Positions 1-8,114 of a stretch of 22,697 bases of DNA are shown here, piece after piece. Origin of the DNA: a virus; IMG/VR virus record IMGVR_UViG_3300028920_000283, positions 1 through 22,697 of that record; one strand, written 5' to 3'. Each line of letters opens with the position of its first letter. Within the stretch, counting starts at the first letter, position 1. The translations under genes were made by a program, and so were the position numbers. The notes under the pieces were generated by a model, which was given only the letters and a program-made list of their open reading frames with translations, was not told where the DNA came from and did not search any database.

Positions 1-1
1 A

Positions 2-838
2 TCTAGTTCTAGTTCTAGTGAGTCTAGTCCATCGTCTGAATCTAGTCCATCTTCGGAATCTAGTTCTAGTTCTAGTGAGTCTAGTCCATCGTCTGAATCT
101 AGTCCATCTTCGGAATCTAGTTCGAGTTCAAGTGAATCTAGTCCATCGTCCGAATCAAGTTCGAGTTCAAGTGAATTTAGTCCATCGTCTGAGTCTAGTC
201 CATCATCCGAATCTAGTTCGAGTTCGAGTGAGTCTAGTCCATCATCGGAATCTAGTCCATCATCGGAATCTAGTCCTAGTTCAGAATCTAGTTCGAGTTC
301 TAGTGAGTTTAGTCCACCATCGGAATCTAGTCCTAGTTCAGAATCTAGTTCGAGTTCTAGTGAGTCTAGTCCATCATCGGAATCTAGTCCTAGTTCAGAA
401 TCTAGTTCGAATGAGTCTAGTTCGAGTGAATCTAGTCCATCATCTGAATCTAGTCCTAGTTCAGAATCAAGTTCTAGTTCGAGTGAATCTAGTCCATCTT
501 CGGAATCTAGTTCTAGTTCTAGTGAGTCTAGTCCATCGTCTGAATCTAGTCCATCTTCGGAATCTAGTTCTAGTTCTAGTGGGTCTAGTCCATCGTCTGA
601 ATCTAGTCCATCTTCGGAATCTAGTTCGAGTTCAAGTGAATCTAGTCCATCGTCCGAATCAAGTTCGAGTTCAAGTGAATTTAGTCCATCTTCGGAATCA
701 AGTTCTAGTTCGAGTGAATCTAGTCCATCTTCGGAATCATCTAGTTCGGAATCTAGCTCAAGTGAGTCTAGTTTGTCTTCCGAATCCTCATCTGCACAAT
801 CATTATCGTCGATTTCGTCAGAATCGAGCTCATCCGAA
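2..838 (+). repeat. Serine-rich coding repeat array 1
   Basis: Degenerate tandem repeats of 18- and 39-base modules encode SSPSSE and SSSSSSESSPSSE. TCN and AGY serine codons alternate, so TCTAGT recurs constantly and CTAG is very frequent. A longer block near bases 56-180 recurs about 504 bases downstream (near 560-684) with few changes, indicating larger-scale internal duplication. Confidence 0.85.
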
Positions 839-895
839 GGTCCACAACCTTCAATTGGAAAGAAACTAAATAATCGTGTTATGGTCTTATCTTAA
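2..895 (+). CDS. Serine-rich repeat protein, C-terminal part (5' end outside window)
   Basis: The frame starting at base 2 is open from the left edge to the TAA at 893-895, giving 297 residues with no start codon in the window. Residues 1 to about 279 are almost only Ser, Glu and Pro, built from modules such as SSSSSSESSPSSE. Phe replaces Ser in three places (SEFSP near 170, 299 and 674). The last residues leave the repeat with GPQPSIGKKLNNRVMVLS. No membrane anchor or sorting signal is visible. The same repeat chemistry occurs in the protein at 8115, which has its own folded N-terminus, so this is probably the repeat tail of a similar virion surface protein (inference). It lies directly upstream of the glycosyltransferase cluster, so its repeats are candidate O-glycosylation targets. 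The neighbouring frame is also open (bases 18-869) but encodes only a repetitive Leu/Val/Asn shadow. Confidence 0.8.
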   Translation, partial: SSSSSSESSPSSESSPSSESSSSSSESSPSSESSPSSESSSSSSESSPSSESSSSSSEFSPSSESSPSSESSSSSSESSPSSESSPSSESSPSSESSSSSSEFSPPSESSPSSESSSSSSESSPSSESSPSSESSSNESSSSESSPSSESSPSSESSSSSSESSPSSESSSSSSESSPSSESSPSSESSSSSSGSSPSSESSPSSESSSSSSESSPSSESSSSSSEFSPSSESSSSSSESSPSSESSSSESSSSESSLSSESSSAQSLSSISSESSSSEGPQPSIGKKLNNRVMVLS

Positions 896-915
896 GATTG
901 AAAAGGAGAAAGTTT

Positions 916-2613
916 ATGGCAAATGAATTGACGTTTAGTACCAGCGAAAGAATTCCAATTCCTTTTGAAAAACAGTACAAAAATGCCTCATGTTTTTTAA
1001 TTTTATCTGGACCTTCTTTAAACAACTATGATTTAACAAAGCTAAAACAGCCAGGTATTGTTACGTTTGGTGTTAATAATTCGGTTAAAACTTTTAGGCC
1101 AAATTTGTGGGTTTCTGTTGATCATCCTTCAAGATTTATGATTAGTATTTGGAAAGATCCTAATATTATTAAGTTCGTTCCTTTCTTTAAAGCCAAATCA
1201 AATCTATTTGATAATTATAATTGGAAAGATACTAATCAGCGAGTAATGGATTCACCAAATATAATATACTACCATCGAAACGAACATTTTAATCACAAAA
1301 CATTTTTGACTGAAAAGACAGTAAATTGGGGGAACCATAAAAAATATGGTGGTGGTCGAAGTGTAATGATGGCAGCACTTAAGATTTCTTACTTGCTTGG
1401 ATTTAAGAACTTATTTTTACTTGGGTGTGATTTTCAAATGGTTAAAGGACAACAAAACTATTCGTGGAAACAAGATCGAAGCCCAGGATCAGTTAGAGGT
1501 AATAATAGTACATATAATAAAATGATTGAAAGATATACTCAACTTCGGCCAATTTTTGAAGAAAACGATTTTCATGTTTATAACTGTAATTCTGATTCAC
1601 AACTTCAAGTCTTTCCATTTATATCGTATGATGATGCGTTATCGACTGCTTTAAAAGATTTTCCAAATGTAGAGAAAGAAAAAGCAGAGGGAATGTATAA
1701 TCGTTTCGATGAACAAGAAAGCAAGAAAAAGGAAAAGAAAAAAATGAAGAAAATTGAAAAAATTAAGAAAGCTGAAAAGCCGATTGAAGGGTCTTGTGGA
1801 GTAATTTATTATAATGTTGGTAAGGGAGCTTTAGTGAGACTTGCTGTTTCTCTTTCAACTTGTATAAGACATTATCCAAAAGAGCGAATTACGATTTTAT
1901 CTGATTATGATGGATATGATGAATGTAAAAAGATGGCAAATCACTTTGGGGTTAATTTAAAGATTATTGAATTAGAAAAGCTTAGTAAAAAGCAAGTGCT
2001 ACTAAATAAATGTTTGGCCCATACATATTCTCCGTATAATAATACAATATTTATTGACGCTGATACTATTGTATTAAATGAATTTGAAGAACTTCATGAC
2101 GAAGCTGACAAACATGAATTTGTTGTTCCGCAATTTTCTGATTGGACAACTAAAAGAAGAACTATTAGAAGAAGAATAAAGGAATGGAAGCCGATTTTTC
2201 CAGATATGATTAAGGAAGCTCTTCAAGAAAGACCTTCTATTAATGTTGGTGTTTTTGCCTTCCGTAAAGATAGTGAGCTTATGAAGGTGTGGTTTGACTA
2301 TGCTAAGCATGGAACAGAAATGTTTATTCCCGACGAACAATGTTGCCATATACTTTTGCCAAAGTTTAAAAATAGTATTGTTTCTCATGATTACAATACT
2401 AGCTGTAAGTTTGATGAAATTACAGAAGAAACTAAAATACTTCATTTTCATGGAAGAAAGCATTGTAGATTAGATGATAAAGGTAATTATGTTTTCAATA
2501 GTGATAAGTGGTATGAGGAGTTTGATAAAATTAAGGAATTGAACTTTATTAAAGATAACATTCAACATGATAGACAACTGAGGAAGTTTTTGCCACGGAG
2601 GGAGTCCAAATGA
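916..2613 (+). CDS. Two-domain glycosyltransferase (DUF115/GT42-like + GT8-like GT-A)
   Basis: The protein has 565 residues. ATG 916 is preferred over the in-frame TTG at 898 because AAGGAGAA lies seven bases upstream. Residues 1 to about 255 contain GPSL at 32-35 near the N-terminus and, further on, GGGRSVMMAALKISYLLGF followed by a GCDF motif. This pattern resembles the DUF115/MptE-like and GT42 sialyltransferase-like folds. A Lys/Glu-rich linker follows. Residues from about 290 look like a GT-A nucleotide-sugar transferase: a DxD-type motif (D381-A-D383) in FIDADTIV should bind the metal and sugar nucleotide, and INVGVFAF plus a late FHG resemble GT8-like enzymes. Donor and acceptor cannot be read from the sequence. 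It is the first gene of the sugar cassette and overlaps the next gene by ATGA. No promoter was seen upstream, so it is probably read from the serine-rich gene. Confidence 0.72.
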   Translation: MANELTFSTSERIPIPFEKQYKNASCFLILSGPSLNNYDLTKLKQPGIVTFGVNNSVKTFRPNLWVSVDHPSRFMISIWKDPNIIKFVPFFKAKSNLFDNYNWKDTNQRVMDSPNIIYYHRNEHFNHKTFLTEKTVNWGNHKKYGGGRSVMMAALKISYLLGFKNLFLLGCDFQMVKGQQNYSWKQDRSPGSVRGNNSTYNKMIERYTQLRPIFEENDFHVYNCNSDSQLQVFPFISYDDALSTALKDFPNVEKEKAEGMYNRFDEQESKKKEKKKMKKIEKIKKAEKPIEGSCGVIYYNVGKGALVRLAVSLSTCIRHYPKERITILSDYDGYDECKKMANHFGVNLKIIELEKLSKKQVLLNKCLAHTYSPYNNTIFIDADTIVLNEFEELHDEADKHEFVVPQFSDWTTKRRTIRRRIKEWKPIFPDMIKEALQERPSINVGVFAFRKDSELMKVWFDYAKHGTEMFIPDEQCCHILLPKFKNSIVSHDYNTSCKFDEITEETKILHFHGRKHCRLDDKGNYVFNSDKWYEEFDKIKELNFIKDNIQHDRQLRKFLPRRESK

Positions 2614-4010
2614 AAGATTTTACGTTAGTAACGGCATGTACTCCAAAATATATTAAAAGACTTCGTTGGGGTCTTCCGTCTTGGAAAATTAAACCACAGT
2701 TTAAAGATCGTAAAATGATTTTGTTTCATCATGGTTTTAAAAGTCTTCGTAATTTAAAATTTGTGAAAAGTTACTTTGATGTTAAATTTATCTATTGGGA
2801 TATGCCAGAATATGAAAATATCAGAGAATTAATGTTGTCGTCGTTTATACTTGGAGCAGCCAAGTATGTGGATACGGAATATTTTGTAAAGATTGATTGT
2901 GATGCTTATTTTACAAATTCTGTCGATGTTTTTACGGAAAAAGATTTTAATTATGATGTAGTTGGTCATAAGTGGAATTATACAAAACCGGGTCATTGGA
3001 TTAATGATTTAGATAATTATTATTTGAATGAAGATACTGGCCGGTATGGTCATCGATATTATCATCGAAGATTAGCGAGCTTTGGATGTTTACACAAAAC
3101 AGAATTTATTCAAATGTTAGCTAAAAAGTTTGGAGACAGACTACCGGTTCCAAGTCATGATACGGTTGCTTGGTATTTTGCTGATAAGATGCCAGATAGA
3201 AGTTGGGGAACTAAAAGTATTAAAAGACTTGGTTTTCGCAATTCTTCAAAATGGAAAAAGATTCGGGAAGATGTTTGCTCGTCTGGAGATATTAATAATC
3301 GCCTTTTGAGAGACCATTTGCTTGATCATATTCAACTCGAAGTGACTTCTTTTTGTCAGTTGGGGTGTTTTAATTGTGATAGAAACTGTGGTATCTATAA
3401 AGATAAGTCATATATTTCATTGGATGAACTTAAAAAATTTGTAGACGATTCAATTAAAATGAGAAAGAAATGGAAACGTATAGATATAATAGGTGGTGAG
3501 CCGACATATTATCCACATTTTAAAGAAATGTTTGAAGTGATTAAAGTATATAAAGACTTTTATCCAAGATGTTTAATAAGATTTAGTACAAATGGGTTGG
3601 GTAAGTTTGTTCAAGAAAAATTAAAAGAAATTCCTTCTTGGGTTTATGTGAGAAATTCAAACAAGAAAAGCCAGAAACAATCGTTTGTAGCTTATAATTC
3701 GGCGCCTGTTGATAATGGAGAAAAAGAAGTAAAAGCTTGTTCGGTTCCATGGCGGTGTGGAATGGCATTAACTCCAAATGGATATTTTGTTTGTAATCCC
3801 GGTGGATCATTGGCCAAAATATTTCAAATGGATATTGGTATTAAAGAGTTGAAAGATGCGACTCCAGAAAAATTGATGAAACAAATTCCAGTTTTATGTA
3901 AATATTGTGGTAACAGTAATTGTAGAAGCAGACACTTAACAACAAAACCTGAAATTAGCAAAAGTTGGCAAATAGCTTTGGAGAAACTAAAAAATGGGAA
4001 TAAAAAGTAA
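2610..4010 (+). CDS. Glycosyltransferase fused to a radical SAM domain
   Basis: The protein has 466 residues and starts in an ATGA overlap after GGAGGGAG. Residues 1 to about 235 look like a GT-A glycosyltransferase, with a DxD-type motif D96-C-D98 in VKIDCDAYF. Residues from about 243 form a radical SAM domain. The cluster motif CxxxCxxC is C249, C253 and C256 (4Fe-4S plus S-adenosylmethionine), and GGEP follows at 295-298. Later cysteines C377, C383, C395, C430, C433 and C438 resemble a SPASM/twitch-type region that would hold extra Fe-S clusters. Such enzymes often modify peptides or sugars by radical chemistry; the substrate here is unknown. Fusion to a glycosyltransferase suggests the two act on the same glycan or glycoprotein (inference). 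It overlaps the sulfotransferase gene by 17 bases. Confidence 0.78.
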   Translation: MKDFTLVTACTPKYIKRLRWGLPSWKIKPQFKDRKMILFHHGFKSLRNLKFVKSYFDVKFIYWDMPEYENIRELMLSSFILGAAKYVDTEYFVKIDCDAYFTNSVDVFTEKDFNYDVVGHKWNYTKPGHWINDLDNYYLNEDTGRYGHRYYHRRLASFGCLHKTEFIQMLAKKFGDRLPVPSHDTVAWYFADKMPDRSWGTKSIKRLGFRNSSKWKKIREDVCSSGDINNRLLRDHLLDHIQLEVTSFCQLGCFNCDRNCGIYKDKSYISLDELKKFVDDSIKMRKKWKRIDIIGGEPTYYPHFKEMFEVIKVYKDFYPRCLIRFSTNGLGKFVQEKLKEIPSWVYVRNSNKKSQKQSFVAYNSAPVDNGEKEVKACSVPWRCGMALTPNGYFVCNPGGSLAKIFQMDIGIKELKDATPEKLMKQIPVLCKYCGNSNCRSRHLTTKPEISKSWQIALEKLKNGNKK

Positions 4011-4581
4011 AAAGTACCGTAAAAAAATTAATTTAGTTGCTTATCCAAGAAGCGGTATGCATTTTGTTCGGGGAACTTTGGAAAGCTATGGAGTAGAAAT
4101 ATTTTGGGGACATGATAGATTTACTGGCTTTAAGTTATCTGGTGTTTGTTATTTGTATAGAAATCCTGTGGATGTTATTTATTCGTGGCAAGCAACTTCA
4201 CATCAAATTGGCGAAAAGTCAAGAAAATTTAAAGAAAATTATATTTTAAGAAAGGCGCGTCAGCTTAAAACACATAGAAATTTTTATTTTAGTAATGCTG
4301 GTCATGTTGTTAAATTTGAAGATTTAGTAAAGGATATTGGATTATGGAAAGGCGTTGTCGAATTTTTTGGAAAGGAATATAACGAAGAAAGAATAAAAGA
4401 AGCGTTGGCTGATAATACAAAAGAAAAGATTATTGAAAAATTTAAAAACCATTATAATAATGGTCAAAAATATAAATGGATTAATTCGAATATGATGACA
4501 AATGAGTATGAAGAAAATAGAAAACTTTTTTATGATTTATATGCTCAAAAGATTAATAATATTATTTTTGGTGGGAGATAA
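3994..4581 (+). CDS. PAPS-dependent sulfotransferase
   Basis: The protein has 195 residues, short for the family. Near the N-terminus YPRSGMHFVR (from Y17) matches the 5'-phosphosulfate-binding loop. YLYRNPVDVIYS supplies the 3'-phosphate-binding motif: R56 and S64 are eight residues apart, as in classical sulfotransferases. HVVKFEDLVKD matches the conserved stretch before the C-terminal helices. The enzyme should transfer sulfate from PAPS to a hydroxyl or amine, in this context most plausibly on a sugar. No phage PAPS-synthesis gene is in the window, so PAPS would come from the host. Translation is coupled to the radical SAM gene by a 17-base overlap, and the next gene starts 2 bases after the stop. 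Family assignment is firm; substrate is not. Confidence 0.85.
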   Translation: MGIKSKKYRKKINLVAYPRSGMHFVRGTLESYGVEIFWGHDRFTGFKLSGVCYLYRNPVDVIYSWQATSHQIGEKSRKFKENYILRKARQLKTHRNFYFSNAGHVVKFEDLVKDIGLWKGVVEFFGKEYNEERIKEALADNTKEKIIEKFKNHYNNGQKYKWINSNMMTNEYEENRKLFYDLYAQKINNIIFGGR

Positions 4582-4583
4582 AC

Positions 4584-5519
4584 ATGGGAATATTTTTCGA
4601 TACTTTTCATAATAAAATAAAAGAGGTTTGGAATATTGCTGTACAACTTGATAAACCTGTTAGTGATAATCTTTCGTGGACGCTTGGTTTAATTAAAGGT
4701 TATAGCGATTTCCAAGATTTACAGGCTCATGGCGCGGCTTTAATGGCAAGTATTATTATTAATGAAAAAGTTGTTCCAAGAATTATTTGTGCTTGGGATA
4801 CACCATTTGCTTCAACAACAACTCAAAGAGATTTGAAACAAAGAAGACGAGTGTATCCGGTTTATCTTTTAGAATTGTTTAATGGTTTTAGCAAAAGGTT
4901 TTTGAAAAGATCGACCGTAAGGTGTAACTTTTTTGAGAATAGATATGTTTCATTGCATCGTTCTGGTTGGTCTGTTAATCCATCGGCTAGCAAGTTGGGT
5001 ATTGGATATAGAGCAAAGTATCTTGGGATGAATTATGTACAGACTCCTCATGCAATTTTGTCAGATATAGATACTATTTGTGCTAATGAATGTATAGATT
5101 ATATTCAGGGAGAAATTGATAAAGATCCAAATACTTTTTGTTTAACAAACCACTATGATGATACCAATGTTAGTGTTGGTTTAGTCGTTTTCAATATGAA
5201 GAAATATAGAGAAATTTATCTTCCACGTTGTCACCAAGTTTTTTGGAAATTACCAAGGGGTGATTCTAAACATATTCAATTTATTAAAAGTGAATTTCCA
5301 GAACACCAACAGGATCTTGACTTAAGATTGATGGATAAAAATGTTGTGAATACAGAGAAATATTATTATTACAAGCCTCGAAAAAATAATTGGGTAGATG
5401 AAAAGTCGGTTCACTACCATGCGTGGAAGGGCGAGATGAGACAGAACCCTAAAGAGTTTATTAAGTTTTATAATGGTATATTGGATAATTTAATACAAAG
5501 AGGTTTAAATGGCAATTGA
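4584..5519 (+). CDS. GT-A fold glycosyltransferase
   Basis: The protein has 311 residues with GGGAGA upstream of the ATG. The centre reads LSDIDTICA, with D161-I-D163 as the DxD metal/nucleotide-sugar site. VSVGLVVFNMKKY is typical of the acceptor side of GT8-like and related GT-A enzymes, and HYHAWKG near the C-terminus could supply the metal-binding histidine seen in such folds. There is no signal peptide or membrane segment, so it should act in the host cytoplasm. It sits between the sulfotransferase and two GT2-like genes, and its last 11 bases overlap the next ORF. Sugar and acceptor specificity cannot be judged. It could alternatively act on a capsular or lipopolysaccharide sugar. Confidence 0.68.
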   Translation: MGIFFDTFHNKIKEVWNIAVQLDKPVSDNLSWTLGLIKGYSDFQDLQAHGAALMASIIINEKVVPRIICAWDTPFASTTTQRDLKQRRRVYPVYLLELFNGFSKRFLKRSTVRCNFFENRYVSLHRSGWSVNPSASKLGIGYRAKYLGMNYVQTPHAILSDIDTICANECIDYIQGEIDKDPNTFCLTNHYDDTNVSVGLVVFNMKKYREIYLPRCHQVFWKLPRGDSKHIQFIKSEFPEHQQDLDLRLMDKNVVNTEKYYYYKPRKNNWVDEKSVHYHAWKGEMRQNPKEFIKFYNGILDNLIQRGLNGN

Positions 5520-6246
5520 GATATGTACTGTTTGTTATAATTTTCAAAGAAGATGGGCGTTACAATTAGCATCTTTAATTCAACAAATAGAACCACCCGA
5601 CTTTCTTATTAATATTGCTTATGTTGATGGCAACGGCAATCCAGACGTAAAGACTGTTGTAAATTTCTATGAACAAAAAGGATTACAATTTAAGTTAACC
5701 CCGTATGACGAGACTTTAAAAACAAGAGGGTTTATTAGAAATCTTCAAGTTCAGAATTCAAGTGAAGAATGGTTATTTTTTAATGATTGTGATCTTATAT
5801 ATCACCCACATTTTTTTGGTCAAATTAAAATTTATCTTGATCCTAGTTCGAAGGAATTGTTGGGTTTCAATCCTCTTGCTCATACAAATATAGAAACTGC
5901 TAATCGTTTTTTTGATAATTTTCAAATGTATGTTAGTTCGGCTTATGATGTTGCAAAATCTTTTGGTATTACAAAAGTAACTGGTAGAGGTATTGTTAAT
6001 GGTGGTGGTCAGTTAGTCAGAAGGCAAGTTGTATTAAATAAATGTAAAGGTCATTATGTAAGATCCGATTATAGCAATGATCGACCGATGGGTTTTAATG
6101 GAACTAGAAGCGATATTCGGTTTAGAAGAAAGTTTCGCAGAAGGCGGGTTATTTCAGATATGCCTATGAATATTCATGCCGAGCATTATAGAATGCAAAA
6201 TAATGGTATTCTAAATCCTAAGTTTGATATTAACGCTCAAAGGTAA
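5509..6246 (+). CDS. GT2-like glycosyltransferase, tandem copy 1
   Basis: The protein has 245 residues. It opens with EICTVCYNFQRRWALQLASL, the usual N-terminal strand and helix of family 2 transferases. RGFIRNLQVQNSSEEWLFFN leads into the DxD-type motif D93-C-D95; this arrangement resembles the G-x-x-x-A-R-N...D-x-D stretch of galactosyl- and chondroitin-type enzymes. A second block, GGGQLVRRQVV, and a late HAEHY probably complete the acceptor/metal site. AGAGG precedes the start. The next gene encodes a close paralogue of the same length with the same motifs in register. The pair probably add related sugars, or one has changed specificity. No membrane anchor is visible. Confidence 0.72.
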   Translation: MAIEICTVCYNFQRRWALQLASLIQQIEPPDFLINIAYVDGNGNPDVKTVVNFYEQKGLQFKLTPYDETLKTRGFIRNLQVQNSSEEWLFFNDCDLIYHPHFFGQIKIYLDPSSKELLGFNPLAHTNIETANRFFDNFQMYVSSAYDVAKSFGITKVTGRGIVNGGGQLVRRQVVLNKCKGHYVRSDYSNDRPMGFNGTRSDIRFRRKFRRRRVISDMPMNIHAEHYRMQNNGILNPKFDINAQR

Positions 6247-6260
6247 TATGGAGTAATTAA

Positions 6261-7001
6261 ATGTCTATAGAAATATGTACAGTTTGTTATAATTTTCAAA
6301 GAAGATGGACAATGCAGTTGGCGTCCTTGGTTCAGCAAATAGAACCACCAGACCTTCTTATTAATATTGCGTATGTGAAAGGCAATGGAAATCCGGATGT
6401 TGAAACTGTTGTAAAATTCTATGAACAAAAGGGACTGAGATTTAAGTTAACACCTTATGATGAAAGTTTAAGGAAAAGAGGATTTATTAGAAATTTACAA
6501 GTTGAAAATTCTACTGAAGACTGGATATATTTTAATGATTGTGATTTAGTGTATGGCCCATATTATTTTAATTATGTTGAAAAATATTTGGATCCAGAAT
6601 TTGATGGAGTGAGAGGATTTAGACCAGTAGCGCATACTTCAGTTGAAAGTGCAAATAGTTTTCTTGAAAATTTTGAAATGTATGTGAAATCAGTATATAA
6701 AGTTGTTAGTTCGTTTGAGATTGAAAGAATATCTAAAAGAAATGTTGTTCATGGTGGATCCCAGTTGGTGAGAAGGCAACAAATATTTGATTGTTGCAAT
6801 GGTTATTATGTAGATCCAAAAAGTTTTAAAAGAGATTTTTCAATGGGGTTTAATTTAACTCGAAGCGATAAGTATTTTAGAAAAAGATTTAGCAAGAAAA
6901 AGATTATTAATGGTGCGCCTTTAACTTTTCATGTGGGTCACTATAGAATACAAGAAAATGGAATTCCAAATCCAAAATTTGATATTAATACCCAAAGGTG
7001 A
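6261..7001 (+). CDS. GT2-like glycosyltransferase, tandem copy 2
   Basis: The protein has 246 residues and is clearly paralogous to the preceding gene. Both begin near-identically (EICTVCYNFQRRW), both carry D93-C-D95, and both end with NPKFDIN followed by a short tail. Differences concentrate in the middle third (residues about 110-190) and in the histidine block near the C-terminus (HVGHY here, HAEHY in copy 1), where acceptor specificity would lie. GGAG lies upstream of the ATG. Its stop overlaps a GTG that begins an in-frame extension of the methyltransferase gene. The copies look like an old tandem duplication, since synonymous and amino-acid changes are spread over the whole length. Confidence 0.72.
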   Translation: MSIEICTVCYNFQRRWTMQLASLVQQIEPPDLLINIAYVKGNGNPDVETVVKFYEQKGLRFKLTPYDESLRKRGFIRNLQVENSTEDWIYFNDCDLVYGPYYFNYVEKYLDPEFDGVRGFRPVAHTSVESANSFLENFEMYVKSVYKVVSSFEIERISKRNVVHGGSQLVRRQQIFDCCNGYYVDPKSFKRDFSMGFNLTRSDKYFRKRFSKKKIINGAPLTFHVGHYRIQENGIPNPKFDINTQR

Positions 7002-7009
7002 GGTTGATT

Positions 7010-7687
7010 ATGAAAATACATTCAAATACAAGAGTGACTTTGTTTAAACAGCTTAATAACAATAGCGGGGCATCGTATTTTCTTAAAAAAATTCCACATA
7101 ATAGTATTCCTAATATGATTGATATTGGCGCAAATATTGGTATGATTTCTTTGATGGCTAAAATACTTCATCCGGAAATGCGAATATTTGCTTTTGAACC
7201 CCACCCAAGAACGTTTGAAGAATTAAATTCGAATGTTGATGGAATGAAAATATCTACATTTAATTTAGCTTTGGGTAATGGAGAAACTTTTTATTTAGCT
7301 AAACAAAGAAAAATGGATTTGTGTAATAAATTTAGTGTTAAAGAGGATGTTCTTAAGGAAGAAACGATTAAAGTTCAAAGCCTTAAAATTCAAGATATTT
7401 TTAAAAAGATAAAGATTAAACCAGAAGAAACTTTATTGAAAATTGATTGCGAAGGGGCTGAATCGTTTATGGTTGGAGATAAAGATGCTGAAAATATTTT
7501 ACGACGAACAAAGATGGTTGCAATGGAAACACATGGTGGGATGAGAGTACGAACAATGGAATATATTAGTTGGTTTGTTGATATTTTGTCAAGGAGTCAT
7601 GTTTTGGTGATTGATAGACACGAATTAACTTTAATCCAAATGGCTGCATTTGAAAAAGGTTACTTTAGAAACGAGTTTGATAAATAA
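7010..7687 (+). CDS. FkbM-family SAM-dependent methyltransferase
   Basis: The protein has 225 residues from ATG 7010. A GTG at 6998 is in frame, but GGTGAGG ends six bases before 7010, so the ATG is preferred. IDIGANIGMISLMAK (D38-x-G-A-N-x-G44) is the S-adenosylmethionine-binding glycine loop, FAFEPHPRTFEEL is the second motif with the ribose-binding acidic residue, and LLKIDCEGAESFMV is the characteristic FkbM motif. Members typically O-methylate sugars or polyketides. In this cassette a methylated sugar, perhaps capping the glycan, is the simplest reading (inference). The 12-base gap to the next gene carries that gene's RBS, so the two are probably cotranscribed. Confidence 0.85.
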   Translation: MKIHSNTRVTLFKQLNNNSGASYFLKKIPHNSIPNMIDIGANIGMISLMAKILHPEMRIFAFEPHPRTFEELNSNVDGMKISTFNLALGNGETFYLAKQRKMDLCNKFSVKEDVLKEETIKVQSLKIQDIFKKIKIKPEETLLKIDCEGAESFMVGDKDAENILRRTKMVAMETHGGMRVRTMEYISWFVDILSRSHVLVIDRHELTLIQMAAFEKGYFRNEFDK

Positions 7688-7699
7688 GGGAGGTTTATT

Positions 7700-8056
7700 A
7701 TGATTAAGCAATCGAAAATTTGGGGAGAAACAGCTAAAATATTTTCTAATCACAATATAGAAATACATAGACTAAATATAGATAAAGGGGGATATTGTAG
7801 CGAACACCATCACGAATTTAAGTATAATTTGTTTTTTGTTGAAAGTGGAGAAATAGAGGTTACAATATTTCAAGATAATGGTATTAAAGAAACAACTGTT
7901 TTAAAAGATAGCGATCAATCAACAGTTCCACCTAAACTTATTCATAAGTTTAAGGCTAATAAAGACTCTATTGTTTATGAAATTTATTGGGTTGATTTGG
8001 AAGAAAATGATATAAAAAGGCGTACTGTTGGCGGAAATGAGAAAGATGATGAATAA
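7700..8056 (+). CDS. Small single-domain cupin protein
   Basis: The protein has 118 residues, preceded by AAGGGAGG. Cupin motif 1 is at residues 36-54, where H36, H37 or H38 and E48 are the metal-ligand candidates, ending in ESGEIEVTIF. Cupin motif 2 contains PPKLIHKF with H82. The short length and the TVPPKLIHKF stretch resemble the cupin domains of mannose-6-phosphate isomerase/GDP-mannose pyrophosphorylase and sugar-nucleotide isomerases. It may isomerise or epimerise a sugar (inference), or only bind one. It is the last gene of the cassette. The following 58 bases hold a late-promoter motif that starts the next transcription unit. Confidence 0.72.
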   Translation: MIKQSKIWGETAKIFSNHNIEIHRLNIDKGGYCSEHHHEFKYNLFFVESGEIEVTIFQDNGIKETTVLKDSDQSTVPPKLIHKFKANKDSIVYEIYWVDLEENDIKRRTVGGNEKDDE

Positions 8057-8071
8057 TTGATAATAAAGACT

Positions 8072-8080
8072 TATAAATAC
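8072..8080 (+). promoter_or_regulatory. T4-type late promoter, TATAAATAC
   Basis: TATAAATAC matches the T4 late-promoter core recognised by a gp55-like sigma factor. It lies 35 bases before the ATG at 8115, with AAGGAGG between, and precedes the serine-rich/fibre/beta-helix genes. Confidence 0.7.
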
Positions 8081-8114
8081 ATAAGTAAGCTGCGAATTAT
8101 TTAAGGAGGATAAA

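Noticed and set aside
2-838. CRISPR array or non-coding tandem repeat
   Set aside because: Repeats are degenerate at the DNA level, keep the reading frame and have no spacers. Variation is mostly synonymous serine codons.
18-869. Open frame in the first serine-rich array encoding a repetitive Leu/Val/Asn/His protein
   Set aside because: The adjacent frame (from base 2) encodes the Ser/Glu/Pro repeat shared with the second array and ends in an ordinary tail. The Leu/Val frame is open only because the DNA repeat lacks stops there.
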